From positions 34,330,061-34,394,060 of the forward strand of contig NW_019211454.1 of assembly GCF_002443255.2 (NCBI RefSeq): a stretch of DNA of 64,000 nt, in the 5' to 3' direction. Made by a program: the position numbers and the translations under genes. Origin of the DNA: Varroa destructor. Taxonomy: Eukaryota; Arthropoda; Arachnida; Mesostigmata; Varroidae. The notes beneath the pieces are model-generated. The model saw only the letters and a program-made list of their open reading frames with translations, was not told the origin of the DNA and did no database searches. Below, piece after piece: positions 24,801 to 38,700 of the stretch (the first letter of the stretch is position 1; each line of letters begins with the position of its first letter).

Positions 24801-27800
24801 CTGTTCACAGTTATTACTGGTCGATCTCTCCAAATGGCCTATTGTGATCTTGTTAGTGGATGACAGCAGAAGTTCGAATCAATTGTTTTTTAGGTAGAAC
24901 GCACAATTTCTTTAAATCACGACCTCTTAAGCGTCTATCCGGGTTTTGCCACAGGTTGTGGGTCAATTTTTTTCCTTCGCAGATTATTTCCGTACATGGT
25001 TAATTTTTTTTATCATCCGTGATTGAGCTTTGGAAGACGCTCGATCTCGTTGCGTTTCGCAGATGGAATTAAGATCCAGTTGCTCCTTTTGCGTCAATTC
25101 AAGCATCAAGCATCTTTCTATTGCTAGCCTATTTGAAATGATTTAGAATGTTAGTTTCTTGCTAATATCCTAGCTACGTGTCGGTCAGCTTTCCGACCGA
25201 CTTTTCCGTACGTAGGTCAACTCCTATGAGAATCATCTTTTACAGTGAAACTATTAGAGCGAAAGCGACAAAACCACATTTGGGCCTTTTCCTTCAGTAA
25301 CGTATCTTGGCCATAAAGAGGATAATTTTTATAGATCTAGGCATCTTAAATTTGGCCAAAAGCATTTCCGCACATCTACTACCATCAATTTCAGCTTTCA
25401 AAGTACATCAACGCCAACCACATGCGAACTCATGTTATTCCAGATGAGATATGTGCCTTTAAGTAGTCAACACTTTTTTCGACAACTTCATACATATAGC
25501 GTACCTTATATAAATACGGTGCCAGACTCTGGGATAAATATGCATGGTATTGTGTACCACTTTTAACATTAAAAGAAAATCCGTTCGTTCTAGAGGAAAA
25601 TGACCAATTTGCCGTGGTGAAAACTGTTATTAATACTTTTCGCTTGATACGTACCTCTAACAAGATCAAAAACGTTCCCTTTGACAAAAATACGTCGTTA
25701 CCAGTTTTGTTGCAATTTCTGAAATGTTACCGGGTTTTCGATTGAAAGCACTTGAAAGAATATCAAGATAGCTTGACAACCGTTTTCTTCACACCTGAAT
25801 TTTTCATTTGATAATGATAATGAACCTTTTTGGGGAGAAATGTCTATTAAGTCGCCTAGATAAGTTTTTAAATTTTTCTTGGGTTTTATAGGCTTTTTCA
25901 GCTCTTGCCTTTCTGGTTCTTTTGACTTTCTATCACTCCAAAATATATTTGTACTGAAATTCTCGAAGGTAGCTTATTTGAGCGACATTTTACTACTTAG
26001 TGTTTCCCTATATCTCTGGCCGCACGGTTACTACCAGAAATTATTTGCGGAGTGAGGAAGAAACATTCTGAGTATGGCTAGTGGGTGGTTTAGGTCCCGA
26101 ATTGAAGTTGTGATCGCGGAAAACGCTTGTTACATTAAATAGGCATAATCTTCCAAATGGACAATTCCACAAAAGGTAGGATTTTCTATAAAATATATAA
26201 TTTTTTAAAATCTAGAAAAGGTCTTAGAAACGGAGCGTCGGAAGGGGTCTCAGTTTAGACGCCGCATTCTGTATATTTGCTACAAACATTGAGTTGCTTA
26301 TCACCCTGCTTCTTGTGTATTCCCATTAAAGTGGGGAGCGTTTTCTCCCACGGATATATGTCCTTCGCTAGCGTGGGTGGTTGTGTGCTGACCAAATGTT
26401 TATCTTCTCGTTGACTTGATGGCTGAGTTTTGCTTTAGCTTAACTTTCCAATAGAAAAACTTAGATAGGTGAAAATTGCACAATCATTGATCGGTTGCAG
26501 TAGTGGTGCCTTAAACCCAGCGGTGTATCAAACAATAATCCCCTATATAAATAGTTTTGTAAATGTATCTACGCCCCATCTCACAGTTTATATAGGGCTG
26601 GTCGTTAGATTCGTTTAACTTTCCCATAATAACTTTCTTATGCCGGCTAGAGAAATTAGAGGTCTCTCAGGCGGTTTGGGAGAAAATATGCCTCTTGAAT
26701 AGAAACTGTCGCTTTCGTAGCCACCACTTCGAATGGCAAGCGTTCTGCTAGAGTACCAGCAAAACCCAGAAAAAACCCGCTATCATATTGGATGGATACA
26801 AACAGACCATACGTAGTTGCTCGGGCAGATGAACTAATGCCTGGTTAATCATTACCTCGTTGGTGTTGACCGCTTGGAGACTGAAGGGAAAGAGCGAAGA
26901 CAGGACCTGGTTCTCCTCAGTCGTCTCTTAACGGTACGATCTCGACCACATGTGTATGGCGGATGTCCACAGTACCTTAAACAGGGCAAAGGCGCAACTA
27001 TTTATCACCAAGACAAAAAAAGAACCATTTCTAACGACTGCCGTCCTCGCCTTTCAACGACGTCAGATTGTCTCTCTGCTTAAACGGAGCTCGACCGAAA
27101 CTATTATGACCGACGAATACTTTAATATACATGGGTGGGTACAATGAAATATGAAGAACAATTCTGCCTATAAACTATGCGCCTCTGATTTGCAGAAGGT
27201 GTGTCGACTTAAACATCAATAGATGTAAACACTGTTTCGATGAGAACTTATATAAAACGTATCCTAAGTTTGAGAACTAGCTCCTTGTCGTGTCGATCGA
27301 TGAATGAATAAATAGCAGACTTAATACCTAGCCCATTTGTTTGACCTGCTTCTCTCCGCTTGAACAGTAGATTAAGTCGTCGCACAACAGCTACTCTTTC
27401 AACTCTCTGTTACGTGGGGTGGGTAAATGGTTTCTATTCACTACTAGCACCTGATACTTTCGGAGCTACTCCGAATTTCCATATTTGCACCCGGACAGCC
27501 GCACTGCAATTGTCACCACGTTGACTAATCCGGCGTGGTAGCAACACGCCGCTGTTGTTCGTAGTTCTAAGCGCTGCTTGCATCAACGCGACAGGTCTTT
27601 CTATCGTTTTTTTCCCCGAGCCGGTCGATTTAGCTGTTTCAGCTATGCCGAACTGATTTCAATGATGAACTCTGCGCTCCTGCAATTCGCCGCCCAGCGC
27701 TTACTGCTCACACTGTGAATCTCTTGTAATCGAGTAGTATTCGACTTCAACTGAACCGGCTATTTAGATCCGCACAGGCACATATATGGACGCGGCAGCT

Positions 27801-30800
27801 GGTTACCATGGGGATAGGCAACGGGGCTAGGTCCCAATTCCAATGGAGTGCTTCTCGTATGTGTTATAAATATATGTTGAGTATATGGCCGTTTGTCTTC
27901 ACTTTTATGTTGTCCTGTGTAAGTCTGTCGGCGTGACAGGTTAGCGCAGCTGCGGCCGCCAACGAAATAGCCTTCACGGGAATAGCTTGCAACCATTGAT
28001 ATCTACTTCTGCGCCGGCATACCGCACACTTCACTTATTTCGTTCCTCTTTTGCCATACATACGGTGTATTGGCACCTGTTGTTATGAAACAAATCTTCT
28101 TCAGCTATAGAAAGATTGTGGAAGGCGTAAGCACGGGCGAGTGAGATCCAGAGAATTAGAAAGAGCATATAATTGGGCAGAACGCGTGCGTACCTGCTCA
28201 TGTATGAAGGTAGCCTAGGCCGGCTGGTCTTCATACGAATCTACCGGGGGTGCTGTCGCTCGCGACGATCTGCTCCCTGGACCTAATCAGATTAAGGGAT
28301 TACTCATGGATTGTAGGACAAGACCCCCCACCACACATCACCATACTCACCACAAATACTGACACTGGCTAAGATAGCAGACGTGCCACCTTGAGCTTGT
28401 ACGACGCAATTCCCCTATTTAATAGCAACACGCATATGTACTCTACCCTCCGGATTTCCTATCAGCACCCCCCTCCCGCCTTTCCGCTCTTTCTTTCCCT
28501 AGGAAGCCGAAAGCAGAGGATCGCATCGTTTTAGCATTCTTTCCTTATCTTAGTAAATTGAACATTTCAAGCTTTACGTCCGGAGCTATCTTTAGGCATT
28601 ATATCATATGGCTAGCCGGACATCCAGCAGGACAAGTATTATGTCCATCCGCTCGTGTTATTCGCGCACGTGCCTTCACAGGTCACCTCACGTGTGTTTC
28701 TTATGCTCATAGACAGGCACCTGTACAGCAACCACAGACAGCTCAGTTGGTGGGATGTACTTGCGACGACACAGAGGATGGCAGACAGCCTCGCCCATCT
28801 CCGTATGTGGGCAAGTAGCAGCTCCTCTTACGCTTCAGTCCAACGTGCGTGAGCTAACGGTTCAGGTCGATATGACTGTATGTGTACATGTATACAGGTT
28901 GAACTCGTCATACCTAAGCGGTGCTGCCATGCCAAGAGTGACCTAGCGATAGAACACGGGTGGTTGTCGACTCTTCCGCCTCCGGCTTGCTACAGTGGCA
29001 GTTGCCCCTCTTCGGGTGTAGGAGAAAATTCAATTTGAATCAATACTCCGTCAGGGACAACATAAGCCACAGCAATTCTTGTGTAGGTGGGAGTCCTACA
29101 TGCAGGAATCGGACAAGGCAAAATACGAGGTCGAAACTGAAATCCTGGGAACGGTGAACACAGCTCGAGACTAACGACCGTTTTAAGTGTAGACGACGAT
29201 AACGATTCAAACGCAGTACATTCAAGTTGCACCTTAACTTAAAGATTCCCAGTCCGATGGTTTTATAGCGCCAGCGAACAGTAATATTATATAGCGGATA
29301 AGTTCATGCCAATTTTGATCGTCGCGCTGTTTCCTGTCCGTGGAACGAGTGCAGATGTTGAACGATTTATTGATTATTAACGCACTTTGCCAGTCCAAGC
29401 CTGTTTCGATAAATAGTTGGATAAAACAGGACTTTGAAGAATGCTCAGAAAGATTAGAAACGGTGGGTGTATCAGACTGTTGTTGGGATCTTGGAGTCGT
29501 ACCATCCAAGCGTAAACCAAGCGAAGTTCTACGAAAACTTACGTACGCTAGAACAGTGGTAATCATGACAATGAGAGCAAAATATGATCCCGAACCCTAA
29601 AATAGCTACGGAAAATATAGAGCGCATTTCTGGCGTACGCTATCATGCATGATTTTCCAACTAGGCTCAATGCTTATTTATCTCCTAGTAGATTATTAGA
29701 ATAAGCGTTTTTCAGCTGTAGCGGCGGGTGGCCATGTTTTCCGTCTTAATCGTATTCCTTGTTCGCGTTCTCTCTCGCCGTCCTTCTCGTTTTGATCGTC
29801 ACAAGTCATCTGTTTTAGTTCAGGCTCGTTTTCATTTCGCTGCAAACGGTCGCTGAACGGCTTTGTCTACTTATATTACTTTCCTATTAGTTTCATCCGC
29901 GCCTATGGAAGATTTAACTAACTTTTTGTCCATTTCTCCCCGCCGACCGCAGTATCCATTCTGTGGTCCCCAGATTTTGTCATTTCTGTCATCATCTCAT
30001 CATTGTCATCGGTTCACAGGGTTCAATACAGACCTTCTAAGGCCCTACGGCGATTCGCACTCGCTTGCTCTCGTTTTCTCTCCACTAAGTGTCCCGTGGC
30101 TGCTGGTCCGCTATGACGATACAATATGGCCACCCACCGTCTTCTCCTCCGCGTTATCTGTCTGTATCCATTCATAGGCGATCGTTATTACTGTTGTCGT
30201 TGTCAGCGGCAACGACAGTTTTTGTTGCTCAGACGATGTCGGATGCGGAGAAATCACGAAAATAGCTAAATCTTTTGTTCTGGCAGACGCAGGAGGGAAA
30301 GCTCTGCAAGACAGCCAAATAGACTGAAAGCTACCAGGCAGCACTCAGTATTTCTGAACACATACTGCTAGTAGTGATGGTAGTAGCTGCATTTGCCGCC
30401 GTCGGCATCGGCTACTGCAGGCCTGCCTGCAGACCTGGATCTTCTGTTCTCTTTTGTGTGTGCGCGTGTGTGTCTGTTTTTATACCAATATATGTCGAGT
30501 GTGTATTGTTGTCACTGTATTCATACACTTCAAGCTTTCGACTTGTCGTTTACTCCTCTTTACGAAAATGGCTAGCGAACGAAAAGGAAAAAGTTCCACT
30601 TTTAAGTCTCGCTGCCAATGCAATTGGACCAGAACCGTACGGGTGTATATGACTGTATACTACAGCAGCAGCGTTGGTGAAGCGGGTACATTGCACAGTC
30701 CGCTCGCTTTGGAACCGCATAGGTCGCCGGGATTTGCGACTTTTCGCGAGGTCTCTTTCGATCGCTGTGTTTCGTGCCAGTCCTCCGTGTATCTATGGGG

Positions 30801-31085
30801 CCTTCAGTCTGCTGGACCTATGCACAGCTCTACTGCATCTGTTTTTTCGCTTAAGCAAAAGCTTCTACCACAAGCACCGCTGTCAATAGTAGATTGAGAC
30901 GCTTGGATATTCCCCTTCATTGTCGCCCGCTCCTTAAAACGGCCAACATGGACACACTTCGCAAAAGTCAGCTCCTGCTAGAGTATGGTCAATTATGCGT
31001 GACGTATGTGTTCAGTATGCTAGCAATAAACCGCTCAGTCCGCTCTTATCCATTGTCTATTGGGTAAATATCTATTTAAATGCAT

Positions 31086-31097
31086 GTTGTATACAAC
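31086..31097. repeat. 12-bp perfect palindrome
   Basis: GTTGTATACAAC is self-complementary without a spacer. Confidence 0.6.
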
Positions 31098-32053
31098 CAT
31101 ATACAGCACAGCCTGTAGGATAGGTGTAGCTCGGTATCGATACGTTGTCAACGCATGAATGCTAAAAATGCATCTCTAGATGATGTCTGCAATGGAGATC
31201 ATCCTTAGCATATTGGGGCAGCAGCAGTGTCGAATGCTCTTATATGTAGGCAGAGGTTGTGTCTTGAAGCGAAGGGGTTAAAGACGACTAAGGATCTAGC
31301 GCTAGGAAAAGCCTACGTTTGAATTTGGAAGATTTCCTCGGGCCGAGGAGTCGATCGATAATTTTAGGCGCACTATCCGAAGGCTTTCCACACCGATTGC
31401 TCTTCCGCCCTCTTATAGAATGGCAACATTTAAAAAAAACCGTTTAAATTGTTGATTTCTTTCACGGTACGGGTAGGTAGTACGCTGTCCCTAACCGATG
31501 TGTTCCCTGAAAGAAATTCTAGTCTTGGTGATACTATTATTATATACAGAAACACTGCAATTTCAAACAGCCGGCCTGCAAAGCTACAAAAGTTTATGCG
31601 CAATTAACAAAGACTGGTACTTGCCAGTCGCGGAAGTGTCACTGCCGATAGACGTGACATTTGTAAGGTCTTACACACGGGGAGTATTTCCAGTAGTCTT
31701 TCATCCTGAGTAAACACAGGGCAATCGTGACACATTCGTATTAACTGCGTGAGCTCGTTCGCTGTCCTGGCAGAAGCCCTTATCGCTGTCTAGCCTCATG
31801 ATGACCTCGGTACGGCTGCACCAGCACCGCTTGACTACCGGAGTCCTTCTTTCATCCCTTCATATCAAACGCTATAGACATTTGCCCAACGACATAGGTA
31901 GTTCTCGTCTAGTCTAGCAAGCCGACATTGTTTAGGATGGCCATTTCGTTAAGTGCCTGTCTGAAATGCTGAGTTGCAAGCAAGTTGTCGTCCCTATCCA
32001 CCGATCACCCATCCAAGCTACGTGTGCGCTCTCTCTGTTTCCCGCTCTCTCTT

Positions 32054-32055
<2 letters not shown>

Positions 32056-32100
<45 letters not shown>

Positions 32101-32104
32101 ATCT
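32056..32104. repeat. (TA)n microsatellite
   Basis: About 21 TA units followed by a short CTAT extension. It is the longest dinucleotide run in the window. Confidence 0.95.
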
Positions 32105-34784
32105 ACTTCTCTCCTTTTCCAGTCAGCAAGCCCGACTAGCTGTATACGGTCATGATCGTTCTATCGTCGTAGTCTGTGGCACCGACCCTCATCGGCGCCG
32201 AGTATCTATTTAGTTGTCTATCTGGCTCGCTAGCTGTCTTTTGTACTAGCACCAATGCCGGCTGCGAGTCGCTGCTGAAGTAACATTGAGCGCCGCGATA
32301 CGCTACTACAGCGACTGGGTTTGTTCGAGATGGCAGCTCCACACGATGATGAGCAACCACAACACCTCTGGCACGAATAGCTAAAGCCTATAGTACTTTG
32401 AAGTAGTATCATCCCTGAGACTACTATGTCTTTGAAGAATGCGCCATTCATAGTGAAGATCTCTCGTAGAGTCTTTAGCTGGTGTCGCGCGCCCGCGAGG
32501 AATCACCGGCAAGCCAGAAGAGGACACACCGTACTATGTGGATAGGCTTATACAAGCTGTGGAGCTGATGGACTTCTGCGGCATCGAGGTCCCCCACGTG
32601 TGTGTCTGGATGTGTGTTGTCGCGCGCTAGGTCGATGTCAAAAGGAAGGGAGAAGCGTTTGCTCGAATTGAAGCTAGAAGTTTGAACGACCTCTATTGCG
32701 ACAATGCCGATGGTATGCACAAAGAGCGTAGATGACAACTCTATTAAAGCTCATCTCGGCTTAAATACCCCAGGCACCAGCACCTCAGTGATAATGATAG
32801 CGCAAAGCAACTCCTTTTGCCAGATGGTTTGCCATGTCTGAAGCTGTGCTACTAGTTATAAAGATATACATACATGTTCGTGCTGTACAATAGCTGACAT
32901 CGACGGGGACGTCGAGCAGATACCTATTGAAGGGTGGCAGGGAGGGAGCGGACGGGGGTATCGAAGATGCGAAGCAGAGGGTAAGAAACAGCATCAAAAC
33001 TCGCACCGCTAAATGCTGGACTGACGATACGGACAATTAGGTGATTGTTTAACCTGTCCCTTGCCTATTTCGTTTTCCTCACTAACTCTTCCCCAATACC
33101 CCATCTTCTCTAAACGGCTGGCAGCGATTGATAGCTTGGTGCACCGCGAACCATTGGCAGTTCGCAAACGACACTGGGCTATACTCGAGATTTTTGTAGT
33201 TGTTCAGTGATGAATCAGGGAGAGGACAACAGATCAGAATATTGCAAGTCAGAGAGAAATCTGCAGAGCGAAATGGGGCAGTGCAGATTTCATCAACACA
33301 CTCCACAGCACAAACGTATGAAAGTGGAACGAGGGATGAACCGAGAGCCATTTTGATCGTTCGTTTTGAATGCGATGAACATGCTTGTGACAATCACTCA
33401 CAGAAACGAGGAAAGTATTTAATGTGCTCAGCACCTGTGTATATGGTTCGATACATTCAAGTACACCATGCGCCCTCTGTAACCTTTCTTCCTCGTCTTC
33501 AAGTGGCTCAAGGCCTGTACCCTTCTTGAGTTAACTTTTTGCTATCTCCTTGAACCCTTTTGGCAATGCCACCTGTCAACCATCTGCGCACGGGTCTCTT
33601 CAAGGGTGGCCAAGAGGCAACGCAACAGGCAGTACTCATACTCTTGAGATGTTTACAATTTCGATGCCGTTCTCAAGAGTGCGGTAGCTCTTATTCAACA
33701 AGCTTTTCCCTTCTTCAAGAACAGTCCCCATATCCGTTTATCCAGTTTTGCAAAAGGTCGGCCATGACAGAAACGCCCGTAAGCATTGAAATGCGACCTA
33801 CACACCTATAGGTACTGCCCGGGAGACATCAGAACAATTTGCGCGATTTACAGCCTGATTACAACCTCGAATTGGTCTAAGATAGAGCTCAGTTTGAACG
33901 AAACCCGCGAAGTGCCATACAGTGCCGCGTTGCGGAATCAGCATTTGGCAATTACCAGCCAATAAATAAGGCAAATTGCAAACACGCCCCTCGTGCAATC
34001 GGAACGAATACACAGAACAGTAGTAACAAGTCGGCTGTATTCATACCCCAGTGGGCGTTCACGGTGGTCCGTTGCGGTCTAGCTGAGAGTCAAGGCGCCG
34101 TCGGCAGTAGCGACATCTACGATCAACGGTCCATTACCGAACGGACTGGTCGTATGACGCTTGCTGACGAACCACTATGTTCTCTTGAATGCGTGTCTTT
34201 TCGCTCACGCTCGTTTGAAGTTGAAATATGTGAATGTTGGATAGATGGGGAGGTGCAAGCGAGAGAGAAGCATTAGTAGGCCGACAGCTTGGACGCTGGT
34301 CGCCGCCTCTTTTCGATGGCCTAAGTGGCCTGCTATCAGTATATACCTGTGACATGGTGAAATCAACTGGAGCTGTTCGTTTCCGTTCCTGCTCACTGAT
34401 AGCGATGCGAGCATGCGCGATTCGTTTATCAATTGAAGTCGTCGATCTTACCACCTAGAAGAGACACTTGCCAACGGCTGAACTTTTGGATGTCTACCGA
34501 TGAGCCCTGTAATGTGTGACGGCGTGACTCTAACGCTGGGCGAAATTTCAGAGCGGTCGTCGATGCTGTTAACGTCGATTTGGGACAAGACCCCGGCTGT
34601 AGCGGAACCGCCGATATCGATGGTCTAAAGCTGTATTAATGCTTCTTGAAAAATGAAAATTCGAAAGCAATGCTATAGAGACAGCCTATCATTTATATCT
34701 TGTCTTTCGGGTGGTATGTTCGTCGTAAGCTGGCCGATTATAGTGAGTCTACAGACACTGAGACAAAGAGCACATTACAACAAT

Positions 34785-34811
34785 CGAATGGTCTTCCGTG
34801 GAGACCATTCG
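34785..34811. repeat. Perfect 10-bp hairpin
   Basis: CGAATGGTCT (34785-34794) and AGACCATTCG (34802-34811) pair exactly around a 7-nt loop. Confidence 0.7.
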
Positions 34812-35102
34812 TGGCCGCCGTCGTATGATCCATTCGTCATCTCTACATATATTTACCCTGACGAGTACGCAAACTGATCAGGCATAATTAACCCTCTATA
34901 TTTAACATTCGCCCTGTAGACGTCTTCAATATCTGCTGTCTTCTCCCAATAATAAGCGCAGTCTGCGAAACTCTATACGGCAAGAGCCGTTGTTAAGCGT
35001 GATGTTAGTCGACGCCGCTAGCGGAGTCCGCCAACCGATCCTTCGCCGCCGGCTCAAGAAGAGCGAAGTGAAAAGTCACTTTCATTTTGCAATGCTTGGA
35101 GT

Positions 35103-35121
35103 GGGGGGGGGGGGGGGGGGG
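35103..35121. repeat. G homopolymer (19 nt)
   Basis: A run of about 19 G residues, interrupted only by C at its 3' end. It is a plausible assembly-sensitive site and G-quadruplex former. Confidence 0.9.
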
Positions 35122-35681
35122 CGGGAGCGGGAGGCCAAGTCAAAGAAAGGCAACGGGGGTGATTCAAGTGTGTACGCCTGCTGTGCTCGTGACCCACTCT
35201 GTTCCAGTGAACATTTGAAGAAGTGTGTAACGGTCACTCCTTCTTTTCATCGAAGCAAAACACCGGTGGAATTGGCTGATGGCGGCACCAAATGAGACGA
35301 AACCAGATGATATGAAGAGAGAATAGGGAGCAAAGAGTCATCTGGGTGAGTTTACTGGTCAGTGGACAGAGATATAGTTTGCTTCAATCAGAAATACACG
35401 GACGTCCGAAGTTAGCGGTTAGTTGGATGAAAGTAAGTTCGAAATTGATGTCGCTTTCTAACACCAGTTCACCGCCGGTATTGATCGTACATATTGATAC
35501 GCATATTTCATATTTGTTCGGGGTCGATCTGGATTTAGATGATGATATGACTACGAAACCCCAAACGGGTCGTCACGATTCAACATGAATCACAATCGAG
35601 ATGTGACAGGCCTTACTGATAATCTAATAGAAATATTAAACTATTTGTGTGTGGTCAACAGATGTACTATTAGTGATTTTC

Positions 35682-35701
35682 TATATATATATATATATAT
35701 A
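35682..35701. repeat. (TA)n microsatellite
   Basis: About ten TA units in intron 2. Confidence 0.9.
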
Positions 35702-38700
35702 GGGGTATATACTAGAGGTAAGAGGTTTCTCATCGCGGTAACTCGAGTTCATAATGGCTTACGATAGTTTAAAACACTTTTATGTGTGATTCATTTAATA
35801 CGAATGATCCACTATAGGGTCCATCCAACTCGTATCTGAGAGGATTTAGTTTTCCATATATCTATTATGTGAAGGCGTCAATGGACAGTTTTTGAAGGTA
35901 ACATTTTTCGAGAAATGGTAGATTGGAGCTTTTGCTCGCATCCTTTTGCCTCGACCTATGTCGTACCTTTACTTTGTTACCTTCGATAGTGTTTATTCTG
36001 CGTACATTCGCATGATTAGCTTCTCGTCTAACAAGCCTTGATTTCTTATGGTAACTAGTAGAAGTCGTTCTATGTCCCCTCGACTCTAGCCTGTTTTGCT
36101 CAATGCGGCCGAGTCCTTTTACCTCGGAAGTGATCTATCATTTTGAAGGGAGAGAGGGCGAGCACAACCGGTCTACGAACGCAGGCGATTCAACTTCGGC
36201 CTGAACTTCGCCTTCGACGCGCCTCGGCCAGACCTTCTCGGGTTCGCATCTTTCGTTAACGCGTACCTTTGCTTTCCTCGTTGTCGTTCAATCAGTTGCT
36301 CGACTGGTTGCCATTGAAGAGACTGTCATACACGGACGCAACGCTTAACTGGCTAACTAAAAAAAGGACTTTTTAATCATCTTGCGCAATACAGTACAGC
36401 TGGGGAGATACGAATCGAATCGTTTACATCAGGGATGTACACGGTGTGCTGATTGCACCGCTGAGAGCTTGCTGCGAATCCACGTGAACGAGATTTACTT
36501 TCGAACTTCTGTTATAATATTGAGATATTTATCGCGTCCTTTAAACCATTTTATTATTATCATGAAACATAGATGCATAGATGAAGTCTACAAGTGGTTC
36601 AGCTTGTGACAGAAGGACAACGGGTGGCCAATGTGCGTGCCAGATATTACGATAGCGACGTGTCTTTGGGCGATTTAACGAGTTGGACTTTTAGCTGTGA
36701 TTTATACATTGCGTTAATGGAAATTCTCGTGTTCTGTTATGTTATGGAAGAACATTTCTTGCAGGAAATGCAAACTACAGTGAATAATTTCCTAGCCGAA
36801 ACGAGAAAATTAGATACAAATGTAACCGCATCACTTACTCAACAAAGAAACACCTATGCGACCGACGCCATTCCGGGCCGGTGGCGATACGAAGCAACAG
36901 AATAGAACACCGTTAACTGGTACGAGGTCGGCGGTTTCGACGGACACAGTTCTATAGCTATGAGCTCCAGGATTCTGCTTGCGTCTCCTAGAGCAGAAGC
37001 TAAATACGTTGTGACGTGGGCCACCTGCGTTGTGTTCAGTATCAGATCGCTATATGCACCGGTCTTCGAGCGCCGGCGGCCATGAGTTAGCAAGCAACGT
37101 TCGGCCCATATTTTTTGCCGTTCTATTATACTTCTACTGGGATGTGCAGAGGAAGTGCACTGCGTGTGCTAAGCGCGTGCACCGCTGACTGTTTACATCG
37201 ATAAGTATCGTTATCTTAGCTTTAATTAGCGTCCACCTATCTCTAAATTCGGTCGAGCCGTGGAAGCACGAACAGGAAAATGCTTTTATAGGGTTCATTT
37301 GCGGTCAACAGCAAAAGGAATTTTTCGAAAAACTTACCTATACTCTGTTTTCTTAGTATATACATACGAATCATGTGCACAGAGATAAGCCGAACGTATC
37401 CGTCGAAAATAATGTTATCGATATTAATGGTTCACTGGTATAATGTAATTAGTGCTCTGTTAATGTAGAACGAAGGTTCACATGCTACTTCATATCCAGC
37501 CAAATTGATTATCCGATAAAACCAAGCTAAACATCGCACGACGCGTCATAGTTTGCCTAGTAATTCGTTCTATGCAAATGCTCAAGTGAAGAATAGTGCG
37601 TAAGTGCCGAGCAATGACTGGGCACACTTTGGCAATACCTGTAACTTAGTTTTTGCAGTTCTGGTTGACCTAATCGTCATCATAAACATTGAGCAATAAT
37701 ACTATTTATATACGAAGTACGCATTTACCTGGTTGTGTTTACGCGCGCCGGGGGAGAAGCACATAGCAAACGCTTTGTTTCTTCTCCGGCGAGATTTTAT
37801 GTTTCGCCTTTGATATGTACATTTTGTGACTGATGTCGAATATTCTAAAGAAAAATGTTACTGTTCTAATAACTGGGTCTTTGTTGCTTACTCTCACGCT
37901 ACTTGTGAGTCGGTTCGTCTGCCTCCAGAGGTCTGCGTCGAGTACATAACATACTGAACAGCTTGTTCGGAACAAATAGGCGGACGCCGACTTCTTCAGG
38001 TTGAAAATTCAAGGAACGTTTTGGAGCACGTCAGCTAGTATCAGAAGTGGCTGAACGCTGGAGCGGCTGGAACGGCAGTCAGGCCACGAGCGACGATCTG
38101 GCTGCTGCTAGAGGTTGCCAAGAGTATTTCGTCCTTTTCTTTTTCTCTCTAAGCGACGTCACTATCGGCCGAGTCAGTAGGACTAAGCGGGCCAGTTGTA
38201 GTCGTGTCTAGCGCAAACGGGTGCACGCCGCGCCGCTTAAGCTACTTTGCCCTGTCGTGGTGTATTATTCCACGTACGGCCCTCCGTCTTTTCTCCTTCC
38301 CGTCCACCTTCATGTCACTAGGTCCCTCTATAGGTCCAAACCAGAGCAGCATCCGGTCTTTCTTTCTCGTTCGCTATTTCTTTAATTTTTGACCGATCGG
38401 AAGGAAGACTCAGAGTGGGCTTAGAATGTGCGGCCGGCGACCCGCTAGAGTGGTGCTACTGCTACTTCGTGGCATTCAAACGGGAAGAGAGACGCTGCGC
38501 TCTATTCTCATCCTATAGACTCATAGCGCAACAGTGCCTTCCGAACAAACTCAACATCCCACGCAAGCCCACATGCAGTCGAATGGGGTCGACCGTCTTT
38601 TTCACACACACTCTGTTGGTCCGTTTCCTCCCTCACCGTTTTGCCTTCAGCCGCGTTGGCCGTCTCTCCTTCTTGCGTGAACGTTCGCTAGGCTCGTACT

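Noticed and set aside
24870..24885. GTTCGAATC, resembling a tRNA B box
   Set aside because: No matching A box or cloverleaf upstream.
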